From positions 1 through 41,434 of the forward strand of contig JADRCO010000242.1 of assembly GCA_021464525.1 (NCBI GenBank): 41,434 bases of DNA. The letters are read 5' to 3'. Each line of letters begins with the position of its first letter. Positions within the stretch are counted from its first letter, which is position 1. The position numbers and the translations under genes were made by a program. Of the stretch, positions 1 through 12,700 are shown in pieces. The DNA is from Rhizophagus sp. LPA8_4_AMF. Lineage: Eukaryota; Glomeromycota; Glomeromycetes; Glomerales; Glomeraceae. The notes beneath the pieces are model-generated. The model did no database searches. It was not told where the DNA came from and saw only the letters and a list, made by a program, of their open reading frames with translations.

Positions 1-57
<57 letters not shown>

Positions 58-155
58 TTTTTTTTTATTTTATTGTTATTTTTTATTTTATTGTCATTTT
101 TTTCTTATTTTTTGTCTTTTTTTTTTAATTTGTTATTTTTTTTTTATTTTTAAAT
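1..155. repeat. Poly-T and T-rich low-complexity tract
   Basis: An uninterrupted run of T fills about the first 55 bases and passes into T-rich sequence with scattered A, G and C. On the minus strand it would read as a long A-rich tail following the GC-richer block at 156-330. It could be the tail of a retroposed copy or a plain homopolymer; the window edge hides the rest. Confidence 0.8.
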
Positions 156-330
156 CCCCACTGTGTAGCCCTTTGGCCACCGATAATTCATGACACCAAC
201 CATAAGAGCCAGGTACATAGGCTAACTTTCCTCCAGGAAAGCCAGTTTCTCCTATATTCTTACTCTTAAAACTATGCTAATCAGGGAGCGCAAGCTTACC
301 TTAATATAGTTTACTGCAAATCTTTTTGGT
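156..330 (-). other. GC-richer block next to A-rich tail, possible retroposon end
   Basis: This stretch is clearly richer in G and C than its surroundings and holds no open frame. Read on the minus strand it ends directly in the A-rich tract at 155-1, the layout of a SINE or LINE 3' end. A short internal inverted repeat (GGCT..TTTCCT / AGGAAAG) is visible near 222-245. I see no polymerase III box or target-site duplication that I can defend, so the assignment is weak. Confidence 0.25.
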
Positions 331-3132
331 ACGAAAATTCATCTTTGTAATGTCAACCATCCGAAGTTTTAAACTGCCAGGAAGTTTTGCCTAGGAAAAT
401 TTCATATTAAATATAAAGTAATAAAACCTATTTTTTCGTAAAAAGAAAGTGTATTATTTACAAAAAGAAATTTGAAGTTACTTAGGGAAATTTTATATTG
501 ATAATAAAAAGAAGTTATTTTCCGTAAAGTAATAAATGTGTAATAAAAAAAAGTTTTTTCGTAAAGTAATAAAATGTGCCTATAATATCTTGCATAATAC
601 AATTGTTTGGCAATATGAGTAATTTTTTCATGGTCATGATATATGCCCTAAATAACGTCATTTTGATTTTTTTTAGGCCAGTTATCATCATATTTGAAGT
701 AGCTAAAGATTAACTCAATTATTTCTTATTAAATTAGTGCACTAATGTAATTATAGTACGTTCTCATATAATTTTATTAATTCCTTCCATAATAATAAAT
801 TTTTGTATGTATATGAATATTAAAATTAATTAATGAATAAAATTATTTGATAAGATATACATTATTTTAATGACCTACTTATAAATTAAAAAAATTAACT
901 AACAATTTTGGTTTATATCAAGATCTAGTGCTCCAATCGATTTTTTTCATTCTCATGGAGCTGCATCTCGATCTCTAACAGCTACACCTTCAAACTTGTC
1001 GCCATTTTCATAATCAAGATCTACATTTCAGGGGATTCTGAATACGTTTTCGATCACAAATAAGGTTAAATTTACATGTACGACTACTTTTGAACTATCT
1101 GAAATGACCCAGGCTTATTAATCTATCAATTACTAAGGAAAAAGTTGGAGATTTTATCCATTCTGATTTTTATTCAGAGTTTCCAAAGATACAATTCCAT
1201 TTCATACTAGTGGCCAGTTAAATTGAGTTAGTGATTTTTCCTGTTGTTATAAACTCAAATTATGGTATGTCTATAAAATCATATAGCTTCGTAAAATTTG
1301 CATATATTTCATGAAAAACCACTAGATAAAAAAAATAATTGCGAAAGTAATGTGCCGAATACAAAAGATCCAGTAATCAGATGGGATTGTCATCGTACGT
1401 TATACTTCATGATGTCCAATAGCAATGAAAAATTCTGATAAAAGAACTCCATTAACAATAATATCTACTTGGTAAATTCATAGAAATTTTATTTCGTGTT
1501 GGTAAAGAATTAATTAAAGAAAAAGGTACATTTATGGGAAATGATGAATACTTTACCAAAAAAGCCATTATTTTATTCTATTAGGTATCAATGTAAATTA
1601 TCTAACGAAAAAAATAAATAGTACCTAATCGCAATTATTGTATAACAGATGAGAGAACTTGCACAGATTCTTTTTCCCTCAACGTTTTCATTCTTATCCA
1701 ACAAATCGAATTATAATTTATTGTCAAGATTCCTCCAACTCTTCAATTCGTTATACCCCAAAGGGCCGCTCCTAAATCAAAAGTTGTTGTGTACCATCAA
1801 CGGTTAACTTGATATCATTTTCTTCTGCTACTCGTTTTGCTTAAAGGAGTTGAAATTACACACCCCAGCATGAGTATATGCGGTCAATTTAGATCTGTAT
1901 AGATACAAGTTGTCTGACTTTGATGATAATTTAGTAAAATAAAACCAACGCTCATACCGTCAAAAAGAGTTTTGCCAGATTCACGTGAATTAATTAGTTT
2001 ACCAATATATATCATCACGTGAATGAGAAGGTATTTTTGTTCAAAAGAACAATGTTCTATCAACTATTCTATCATATAATTTATTGAATGGGGTGTTATC
2101 ATTTTAAATTTGATTACAAAAAGTTGTCATTTTAATTATGTACGCAGTTCATTAGTAAATTGGTATTTTGGTAACAATTGTTGCATTCTCTTCATTATAC
2201 TATTAAAGCAAATTTGATGGCTTGGATAAATAATTTCCTTAATACACAATAAATGATTATTATTTGAAGTTTATTTCTTATTATTTCAATTGCAAACACG
2301 GATATTAGATAGATTGGATTTCGTAGAGTTCAATACTCAAATTTATAAGCTGATAATATATAATACAATTATAGCAATTAAATTTACTGCTAACATTGAT
2401 AGATAATTCCGTATATTTATCGTAAATGCTGTACATTACGTAAATTCTGTTTCAACATGCTCTAGGACGAATTATATTTCGTCTTTTTTCTTGATCTATT
2501 TTGTTTAACAATTAATAGAAAAATTAATCGAAAGCAACTAACTTCACATTATACATAATTTATAACAATGCAGGTAAAAAATTTGTATAATGACGGGAAA
2601 TCACCGCTCTAGACGGAAAAATGATCAATAATTTTGTTAATTCTTATATAATGAACTAAAGTATATAGAAGATATAACATGCAATGCAAGCAATGTTGTA
2701 GTATGTTTGATATAGTTCAGTTTATATAAATTCTCTAATGAATTTATTAGTAATTTTAAAATACGTAACGAATTATTCCATATAATTACACTGATTTTTT
2801 AATATCCCTAAGATAAAGACGGGTATTAACAATTTTATATTTAAAATAATAATTTTTTTTTTTGCTAAATTAAATTATTATAAAGAAAAATGGTGTAATT
2901 ACTGTGTTTCTTGAACTGATTTCTATTTGAAATGATTGAAGTTTATATATTTCGAATACTTAGATACAATGACATCATGTTCAAGTCATCTTACAATAAC
3001 CACAAATATTACTTATCTCATAAAGATATCATAGGCTATGTCTTACGTTGATATTAATAATAGTCCAAGATTCTTTACCAATTCAAATACGGTTGCTAGT
3101 ACTGGAATCCCAATACACTGGTTTTTTTTAAA
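331..3132. other. Gene-poor AT-rich intergenic stretch
   Basis: No convincing gene. Most of it is AT-rich with frequent stops in all frames. Around 1640-2060 the minus strand has a few short protein-like segments (one at about 1940-1860 reads KLTAYTHAGVCNFN) broken by stops and frame changes, which may be a decayed gene. The last 200 bp before 3133 should hold the HP1-type promoter, but no clear TATA element stands out. Confidence 0.5.
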
Positions 3133-4475
3133 ATGTCAACCAATCCACTATTTCTTGATGAACGAGGAGATATTAATGATTTGGAACATGTAGAACGAAA
3201 TACTGGAAAAGAAAATTTGGATCGAGTCGCGGAACAATATATAATTGATGACGACGAGTGTGAAAATGAATCTGCCAAAGAGTACCCTGTTGAAAAAGTG
3301 CTTAAACATAGATTTAATAAAGTAATACATTCATTCATTCATTCATTTATTTATTGTATATTACTTATTTCAAAATGTTTTAATCGTTGTTACGTTGTTT
3401 AGGGAAAGTTACAATATCTATTGAAATGGAAAGGATGGTCATCAGAATATAACACGTGGGAAAACCATGAGAATGTGTAAGTGTATCTATTTCAATCATA
3501 ACTTATTTTACATTTAATAATGTTTTAAAATTGCATTAGATTTGCAGATAAATTGATTAAGGACTATTGGAAAAAAATTGATTTAGAAAGGAGGTCTAGG
3601 AAGAGTCCATCTTTGGAGATGGAAATCGAAATCAAAAATGATTTTAATGAGAATGAATCCCTGCAATCTAAAAAAATAAATAATTATTGTGATGTTAATG
3701 GAAATGATGAAAAAATATCCTCTCCGCATTTTCTATATAATAGTAGTTCAACAAAATCTCGCTACCAGAGAAGGATAAATTGTGATATTCTTAACGTTGA
3801 TGATAATTCTGACGAAAATACTATTAGTAATCCTGCGCGTAACATTACCGCAGAAAATCTTAATCCTGATAAGAGAGCTCAATCTGAACAGGAAACGTCA
3901 ACAACTTCAAAATTAACTGCAAGTCCAAGTTCATCAACTGTTGCACAACCTTCTCAAACTCAATTATATCCACCACCTATATTTTTGCAAAGAATTAAAC
4001 CTTCTTCAATGAAAGAGTTGTTGAATCCTGAAATTAGCGATCCTAAAGAAAGTCTTAATTGGGATGAAGATTCTATCGATATTGAATTTCTTGAACTCGA
4101 TGATCAAGGAAGAATAGCGGGATATCTTAATTGGTAAATCTAAAAAATTAAAATTTTAATAACATTTAAGGAAATTATAAAATAAGTTATATATCTCTAG
4201 GAAATCAGGAAGTAGGTCAAGGCATCTCCTTGAAGAACTTCATGCTAAATGTCCTCAAAGGGTATTTAATTATATATTATTTGTTTTCTTTAAAAAAAAT
4301 TGCGAGAACTTAATATTTAATTATATAATAATCACTTATTTTATTGATTATTTATTATTATTAGATGCTTGAATTTTATAAAAAAAATATTCGTTTTGAA
4401 CTGGAAAATGAAAATAAGGATTATAAAGCTCTTCAAAAGTTCACATCCACAAGACGTACTATGACGCGTTGGTGA
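3133..4475 (+). CDS. HP1-family heterochromatin protein (chromodomain + chromoshadow domain)
   Basis: Predicted 342-aa protein from exons 3133-3321, 3403-3476, 3540-4133, 4201-4261 and 4365-4475, with GT-AG introns of 63-103 nt; the frame closes exactly. Residues about 50-100 form a chromodomain. The three aromatic-cage positions that bind methylated histone H3 Lys9 are present (Tyr51, Trp72, Trp75), with the family motif KWKGW. A low-complexity Ser/Asn/Glu-rich hinge follows. Residues about 261-322 form a chromoshadow domain with the diagnostic KCPQ and EFYKKN motifs; in HP1 proteins this domain dimerises and recruits PxVxL partners. The likely role is a nuclear H3K9me reader that maintains silent chromatin, as Swi6/HP1 do. 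The first ATG of the exon is used; no earlier in-frame ATG is visible. The call is firm at family level; which paralogue (Swi6-like or Chp2-like) cannot be told. Confidence 0.9.
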
Positions 4476-4964
4476 GAACTGAGAAGACAAGCATCCGTTG
4501 AAGTCATTCAGAATATAACCGATAACTAATTCCTTGTAATTTTTTTTGCATTAATTTTGGTATAGTTTAATAGCTATAGCTTTTTACATTTTACAATATA
4601 CGGTTAGAGAATTTTGAGATGATTTTATTTAAAAAAAATGCATTAACTTTAATTGAAAAGTTTATTAATTTAGTCCAATTCCATTATTAGCCGATTGGTA
4701 TTAATGTAATTTCAACCAAAGTTTAAAATTGAATAGATCATGCAATAAAAGCTGATGAATAATGCATGAATCATCCAATCAAATTTAATTTAGTTCAAAT
4801 ACGAGAAATATGATCGCCTCATCATCCAGGGATAAATAAGACAGGATTAACTAAATTCAAAGTAGTACATATCATCAATTTTTTTTGGTAATTCGCGTAT
4901 GATAGCCACATTTTAAATCACGTGTGGAGTGAAATAAATACGTGGTTTTTTAAGTTTGTTACAC

Positions 4965-4971
4965 TATAAAA
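4965..4971 (+). promoter_or_regulatory. TATA-like box of the CSC1-type gene
   Basis: TATAAAA lies about 330 nt upstream of the start codon and about 105 nt before a good 5' splice site (5077), so transcription probably starts near 4995-5005 and the leader is spliced. The assignment rests on motif and spacing only. Confidence 0.45.
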
Positions 4972-5076
4972 ACGCCCACATTCCATGATTTCACAGATTA
5001 GATTAAAGAGTGTGTATATCAAGAATCGTAGGAAAAAAAAAGGGATTTCTTTAACTTATTTGATAGTTCTTGTGAG

Positions 5077-5290
5077 GTAAGTTTGTTTAAAAAAAAAAAA
5101 AATAAAATAAATTTTTCGATAATAGAATAACAAATTTTATTTAATTATTTATTTCATAATTTGAAATATAAATGTTTAGAATAGAGAGACTGAATTGGGA
5201 CTGATATATATACCAATTTTATGGAATTCAAAATAAACATAGTAAATATTAATGATTGAAAATTTATATTAGTAAATTTATATGACTAAG
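5077..5290 (+). other. Probable 5'-UTR intron of the CSC1-type gene
   Basis: GAG|GTAAGTTTG at 5074-5085 is a strong donor and CTAAG ending at 5290 is a plausible acceptor five bases before the ATG at 5295. Splicing this out removes the upstream ATGs in the leader. The exact acceptor (5290 or 5292) is uncertain. Confidence 0.5.
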
Positions 5291-5294
5291 AGAA

Positions 5295-8200
5295 ATGTCG
5301 TATTCGATGCCGTCAGAAGATCAAATTATTCTTGATATATCATACCTAGATTCCAATGATACTACTGGTGATATACGCAGGGATGCGAGTAAGTTAAATT
5401 TTCTAAAGATATTTAAATATAAATAAAGTTTTATTATTCACCTGAATAATATTTTTTGTATTTTAGGTAAAACTGCTCTTTTAACAACTCAACTTTTATT
5501 CGTGATACCTATCGGTATAATATGTTTTTTGCTTTTTTGCTTTCTTCGGGCTAGATGGAATGTTATATATGCTCCACGAAGTAGGTTGAGTAGGTATGTA
5601 AACAGTCAACTTTCTCCTTTCAGTTAATTTTATTAATTGTTATTAATTATGTTTATTATAGACTAGCACCGAAGCCTTTACCAAACACTTTCTTTGGATG
5701 GATAATACCTTTATTAAGTATCCCCGAATCTGAAGTTTTAGATAGTGTGGGATTGGATGCTACTGTGGTATGTTAGGTGTCAATTGAATTCAACATTTAG
5801 AAATCTATTACTAACTAATTTATCTAATATCTTTTGCCCTAGCTTCTAGCATTCTTTAAAATGTCTTACAAACTTTTTGCATTATGTGGATTTGTCGCAT
5901 TAGTTATATTATCTCCGATAAAGGTTTACAACTTCATACCAGGAATGGGCAAAGTCGGCGATAACAATGCACATGACGATGATCCAATCGATCCTACCGA
6001 TCCCAACGATCCAAATTATCCTCCTGAATCATCAGAAATGCTAATATCATACGTGGTTTTTACCTGGGTATTTTCTTGTGCAACATATTATTTCGCATTT
6101 TATAATTATAGAGAGTTTTCAGAAGTACGCCACAAATATTTTCTTAAAGGGAAGGATACTGTTTCTGCAAGATCTGTAATGGTTACGGTCGTTCCAAAGG
6201 ATTTGCAAGCAGATCATAAATTAGAAGATTTTTATGCATCTTTAGATTTGGGTCAGGTTGAAAATGCTACAGTATATCGACATGTTCGAAAACTTAGGCA
6301 TGCGATCGAGAAACGAGCACAATGTTTAAGAAAGTTGGAAGAAGCTTATGTTGAATATTTGGGGAATCCTTGTGATGATCCAAATTATGATCCCAACAAA
6401 GCAACCAAAGCGTTTGAAGAAGCTTTAGACAATGACCCTTCTACTGCAAACGCTGTAACTGCAGAAGTTCTTAAGGGTGTTAAAGCAAAAAGACCTACAA
6501 TAAGGTCAGGTTTTCTTGGATTATTTGGCAAAGAAGTTGACAAAATTGGTTATTATACCGATCAATTTATTTATTATGACCAACTAGTGAGACGAGGTAG
6601 AAATGGTGCCTATGTCTCTACTTCAACTGGCTTTGTGACTTTCAAGGATATAACTAGCGCGGTAAAAGAAAATTATTAGAGATGAATATGTATGTCCAAA
6701 TAACTTTTATTTATCTTTTTACATTTGTTTTATAGCAAATAGCGGCACAAGTACTTTTACATCCAGAACCTTTCCAATGTAGTACCGAACTCGCCCCAGA
6801 ACCTCGTGATGTGTAAGTTGCAATTTATTAGTATTCTTGAGAAAAATTTTTTTTTGATTTTATAATTGGCATAAATAATTCTATTTATCATAAAAGATTC
6901 TGGCAAAAACTAAACATTCGCAAACGAGAGTTGATAGTTCGTGCCGTGTTAGTCAATTGCTTAGTTGCCTTGATTATATTTACCTGGACTGTACCTTCTT
7001 CTGCCGTTGCTACCCTTTTGAGTTTAAATACATTGAAAAAAATCTTCCCATGGTTAGGAAAATTGGCAGAATCGAATGAAATTTTGAAAAATTTTATCCA
7101 AGGTACTTTGCCTACTCTTGCAGTTGTCACACTTAACGCGATAATTCCACAGGTTATGCAATGTAAGTTTATTAAACTTTAATATATATATTTTCGTTTT
7201 TGTTTTTTACAAATGACTAACTTTATAATATCATTCAGTTCTTTCTAAAACTCAGGGACTCAAATCTCGTAATGCAATTGAATCTTCAACATTCTCCAAG
7301 TATGTATATTAACTTTTAAGGCTTTAAAAATATTATTTTGTCTCTATCTATCTCTAAAACTATTATTAACTCATCATGGTTATTATTTGACTAGGTATTT
7401 CTTTTTTTTGCTGATAACTGTTTTTCTTATTTTCACCGTTGTTGGTACTTGGCTTAGTGCAATTGAAGATATAGCACAAAATCCAACAAAGATTACTATT
7501 ACCTTAGCGAAAAATTTACCCCGAGTAAATATAGTTGCATTTTTTTTTTCTTTCTTTTTTTTTAAGAATTATATGCTTAAATATCTAAATTTAGGTGGCC
7601 CCATTCTTTATAAATTATGTTGTTCTCCAAGGAATTGCTTTATACCCATCTCGTATATTAATGATTAAAGATATTGCAATGGCTTGTTTATTACGCGTTG
7701 TAGTTGCAAATACGCCCAGAGATTTTGCTGAAAGCAGTACTCCACAACTTATATATTATGGACAAGAGCTGCCACCTACTGTATTCATTTTCGTTCTTGT
7801 TCTTGTATACTCTTCTATTACGCCGATCATTCTCCTTTTTGGCACAATTTACTTCTTCTTTGGCTATATATGTTATAAATACTTGCTATTATTTGGTATG
7901 TCAATTTTTTAAATTATGTAATTTTTTTAAAAAGTTTTTTCCTTTTAACCTTTTTTTTTTAGTATACTTCCATCCTTACGAATCCGCTGGCAATTCATGG
8001 CCTAAAATATTTCGAGGGATTATAATTGGCTTATGTATTTTTCAACTATTAATGATTGGATATATGTCATTAAGAAAGTCATTTTATTTATCTGCATCTT
8101 TAATGCCCCTTTTAGTTATTACAGCTATTTACTACTATTATGTGAAACAAGCATATGACAGAAGTTCAGAATTTGTACCATTAAGCGTTTTACGCGAGTA

Positions 8201-8894
8201 CCAAAAGAAATTGCCTACTAATACATCTGATGTTAATATTAGACCCAAGTCACAGAAATCAACAGTGACAAATGATACTTCGGGAGAGACTACAGCTAAT
8301 ACTTCATCAACTAATAATGAGAGTAATAAAAATGCACAAGGACATTCTCAAAGAGACTTATTAGATGATGATTTATATCAAGCAGCTCCTGATCTTTATA
8401 CAAATTATACTCAACCTCCAATGACATTATATGATGGTATACTTAATACGGGAATGAGAGATTATGCACCTCCGGAGCTAAAGGGAAGTTTACCATGGTT
8501 ATGGCTCCCAGTTAAAAGAACAAAACAAGAAATTGATAACGGAGGATTTATGAGAAAATTATTAGGAATGAATGAAGTAGCTTCACAACCAATTTCATCC
8601 TCGCAATCAGAATCGGTAACTGGTTCTACAACTAATTCAAATAAGAAAGTGGCAACGGCTAAAACAATACAATTTGTAGAAGATGGATCATCTAGTTCTT
8701 CCCCAGGACAAAGTACAACTTATGGAGCAGTTGATACTAGTGTGCCAGTTTCTGAACAAGAAGTAGTAGAACCTGAACAAGTTGTTGTATCAAATGAAGA
8801 GCAAAGTACATCATCTAAAAAACTTTCGAAGGCCCAAAAAAGAAGGTCTATGGCTGATATGCTTGGAGAATTGGCAGGAAGCAATTTTTCTTAA
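5295..8894 (+). CDS. CSC1/OSCA/TMEM63-family membrane channel
   Basis: Predicted 970-aa protein from ten coding exons: 5295-5388, 5467-5593, 5662-5767, 5843-6661, 6736-6812, 6897-7162, 7239-7299, 7395-7524, 7595-7895, 7963-8894. Every intron is GT-AG and the frame is kept throughout. The layout is that of the calcium-permeable stress-gated cation channel family. An N-terminal membrane segment (about 34-58) is followed by the conserved GLDATVLLAFFKM stretch and two more helices (about 116-137 and 175-197). A large cytosolic loop carries the VTVVPKDL motif. The multi-helix channel domain begins near the FWQKLN motif and includes the LPPTVFIFVL, SSITPIILLFGTIYF and YESAGNSWP signatures. The C-terminal tail (from about 740) is hydrophilic and Ser/Thr/Gln-rich, ending in a basic KAQKRR segment. 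Family members gate ions in response to membrane tension or osmotic stress. It converges with the minus-strand tricalbin-like gene. Confidence 0.92.
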
Positions 8895-9753
8895 TTGTTT
8901 AATCAAATTTTTTACCCTTTTTTTTTAAAAAAAAAAATTATTTATTATTTATTATTTATTTACTTATCTTTGCTACATTTTTGGGTTTGTGTATTATTAT
9001 AATAAATAATTGTTTACGAATATTTTGGATCCGCATCTATGAACTTTTTCAACACGTATAGCATAAATTTAGTTAATTGAGCTAATTGAATAAAAAAGGA
9101 GGATAATATTCTACTTTATTCTTTATAAAAGCAATTATTATTATGCAAATAAAAACTGGCATAGGTTATCACTTATATTATTTGCCAAACCATAATGAGT
9201 AAGTCCACTAGATAGCCAAACTGTAATCAATTACCCATTGCAAATAAGTCATTAATTTACAAAGTGCATGATTCATATCAAAACATCTAGGCAACAGTTG
9301 AGGATAATTTTGCTCTATGAATGCTTCTCTCATATGATAAAGAAGGAACTCAAATTATGAAATTTAAACTCATCAAGATCGGTGTATCACAAGGACAATG
9401 GGCTCTTGTATGCCCGTCCTTGTCGGATAAATTAATTTGTTAAATTTCCCTTAATATAAAAAGAATATTTTTTATTTCTTTTATGTCTGCCACGATGTAA
9501 TAGAATGTACTGATTTAAAAAAAAAACAAAAATTCTAATACAAATAATATAAAATAAATAAATTCGGCGATTCTCCGATAGACATCCGGTAATGGATATG
9601 GCGCAGTAAACTCATTATTGGCATAAAAAATTATAAAATATGTACAAAGTTCTTTCTATTTTTTTTTTTTCTCCTACTAAATACTAATATAGTTCTTTTC
9701 ATTTTAAGTCTTATTTACACAATTTAAGAGATATATTAAATAAAAGTGTTTTT
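8895..9753. other. Convergent intergenic region (two 3' flanks)
   Basis: Between the ends of two convergent genes. It has A/T runs likely to serve 3'-end formation, and an imperfect hairpin at 9390-9422 (CAAGGACAATGGGC pairing with GCCCGTCCTTG). No coding frame. Confidence 0.6.
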
Positions 9754-12700
9754 TTACGCTTCTTGTTCGATAATTTCTTGATCTTCCCAATCACGTTTTC
9801 CACTCATGGAAACAACCTTGGCCTTTAATAAATCTTTTACCCATTGTAATTGTCTCATCGTTCTACGATTATGTATCGTATTAATTCTCTTTTCAGGTTC
9901 ATAACTTTCACCATATAAGGATCTATTTCTATATACATCAGAGTCTCGTCTAACATGTTCACGCGATATTTTTCGCTGTTCTTCGCTATCTTCCAAAGGA
10001 TTTTGGCATAAAATACTTGCATCAGCTCCTGTTAAACTACGCATTACATCTTTTTCATGTGATAATGATAATCCTGGTCTGAAATATACTTTAAAATTTA
10101 AAAATCCTTTAATTTCATTAGAAGTCGAATTTGCCGTTGAATTGTCGTTTGGTACATCGGAAGTAATATTTTCCCTTGCAGCAGATGATTCTTGTGGAAC
10201 ATTAGTAACTCCTTCTGAAGATGCCGAGATGCTAGTTGTTGATTTTTCTGTCAAAGAATTAGAAGCAGGAATTTTTTCTGTTGAAGTATCAAGAACTGAT
10301 TTTTCTGAAGAGACCTCTGTCGATTTTAATGGCAATTTATCAGAAGACTTATTTATAAGTTCTTCATTTTTATTATCTTCTGAAACAGATTCTGTATTAT
10401 TAGCATCCTTTTGTCCAATTTTTTCATCACTTTGTGACGACTCCCCAACTTCTTCAGGTTGGGTTATATCTGTTGAATCGACAGTTGATTGATCATTTTC
10501 GATTACTTTTTCTGACGCTTTCTCTTTAGTAATCAAGCTAGAATCATCAATCATTTGAGAATCATCCTCTCGTTGAGAAGAATCACAAGGTTCAGGTGAT
10601 TCACATCTAGCTATATTCATATCATCAAAATTAGTCGATTCTTGAGAAGCATCTGCATCATCTGTATCTGAAGGAGGGAAACATTTTGGTAAAATTTCAT
10701 ATATAGGAATTTCCACTTCAGTCTCAAAACTATCTTTAATATTTGTTAACCAATATTCTGCCATGCCAACAGTATAATACATCCCCAATAACCCTTTACG
10801 TTTCACTGTAATTATTAGAGAAGTTCTATATCGACGAAATACTGCAAATTCCATGCGATTTTTCGTATCATTTTTTGATCGTTGTTCAAGCCATCTTGGT
10901 GGATGTAAATTTGACGCACTAGTTTCTTGTTCAATTTCCGTATTTCTTATAGTCAACGTTAAGTACACACTTCGGTCTAGTGAATCAAATGTGAATTAAT
11001 GTTTCTTTTAAAGTTTAACGGCAAAATATGAAAGTCAACTTACTTGCATAGTTGTTATCTAATCCTTTAGCAATGATAGAATGAACAAACAGCGTTCCAA
11101 CATCATATCCTTTTTCTTCAGGAGGTAATACCATGCTAATTGATCTGAAGAGGAAACTTAATCGAACTTTTCCACAACCAACTCCATAACGCAATGGATA
11201 CCATTTATTTGATTCTTTCTGTTAAATTGTTTAATTTAAAATCTATATTAATAAATAAAGAAAAAGGTTGTTCTATATTCAAATAAAATTCCTCGCGTTC
11301 ATTACCTTTTCTTTTTGTCCAAATAATTCTTTCAGAGGTAATGTGACCATTCCAATTACTGGATCATACTCAAGATCTTTGTGATCTTTAACCACTACTC
11401 TTACTACGGCAGACCTCCAATCTCTCACGAATTGTTCTGTTGATGCATTCCAGAATGGAGCAATACTTATATAGAAAAAAAAATATAATTAAGGAAATAA
11501 GTAAAGAACAAGCAAAATAATTATGAATGTCAAATATAAATGAAGTTTAATTTACTTGTTTAGTTTTGCTCTCGTACGGAATACTATCATAACATAAATA
11601 ATATATGAATTGTAGTTATAATTTCGATAAAACGAAAAAGAATACATAAAAATAATAAATAAATTAAAATTATACCTCTACTGTCATTAAGGTAAACAAC
11701 AGCGTATGGATTAGGATAAGACGTGTTATAATGATTATCTGACATTACAATTGACGATTCTTCAATATAAGGCGCAGTTGTTATCTGTAAATTCATTGCT
11801 TGGTGTAATTTCAACCCAAAGATTCCAGCTATAAAAATAAAATAAAATAAATTTTTATCATTAATAAGATAATAAATCTAATTATACAGTATAAAGTAAT
11901 TTTCTTACATGTCTGTTCAAGTTTCGGTTCAGCTTGAATTGGTAATTTTGGATAATATTTAAGACGGAAACGAAGTTCACCATGTGTTTCTTTGTCATTT
12001 GGCTTAAGTTTAATCTCTTTCCAACTAGAAGTTTTTTTTTTTTTTTGTAAATAAATATATATTAATATTTATTTCTTAAAGATTTTTTTTTTTCTTTTAA
12101 AATTCATACCCGTCATGAATTAATGTCTCATTTTCTCCATTGCCAATCGCATCTTTAATATCAATCCATACTGATCCAATATGATCATCAGCTGTGAACC
12201 TATCCCAGTCCATAACACCAAGTTTAAATTTAATATGTTGATCTACCATATCGAGTTCCGGTATTTTATGGAAAAAAGTTTCTTTCCACACTGGCTTTGC
12301 GCAATTCTCAATTACACGTGTAGTAGAATGTGTATTCATAAAAGGTGAAGGTTCCAATGATGATGTTACATACGGATCGTTATCACCTAAAATAATTATA
12401 ATAAATAGATTAAAAACAAATTAGCTAAATAAATTTTATAAAAAAAAGAAAGGAGAAAAAAAGAAATCAAATTTTATTACCAGATACATCAACATGGGTC
12501 AGATTTCTTGCCTCGATTATGTCGACTCTCATTATTCCAATTGTTTGTGTATCTATAAATATATTATACAGAAGTTAATAACTAATTTAAAAATGAAATG
12601 AAGAAATTATGTTTTATAATATAATTAATTTACCATGTAAAAGATCATCCCCTGTAAGCAATTGTCCCAAATCCAATTCAATAAAATTAGGAGATGTGAA

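Larger units (their letters stand above)
4476..5294. other. Intergenic region and 5' leader of the channel gene
   Basis: This holds the 3' flank of the HP1-type gene, the likely promoter of the channel gene (TATA-like element at 4965) and a leader containing a probable intron. No open frame of note. Confidence 0.6.

Noticed and set aside
402-602. 66-codon Tyr/Phe/Leu-rich minus-strand frame
   Set aside because: Low-complexity translation of AT-rich DNA without any recognisable motif.
10142-10492. Plus-strand frame opposite the tricalbin-like gene
   Set aside because: It is the antisense shadow of the Ser/Glu-rich linker of that gene.
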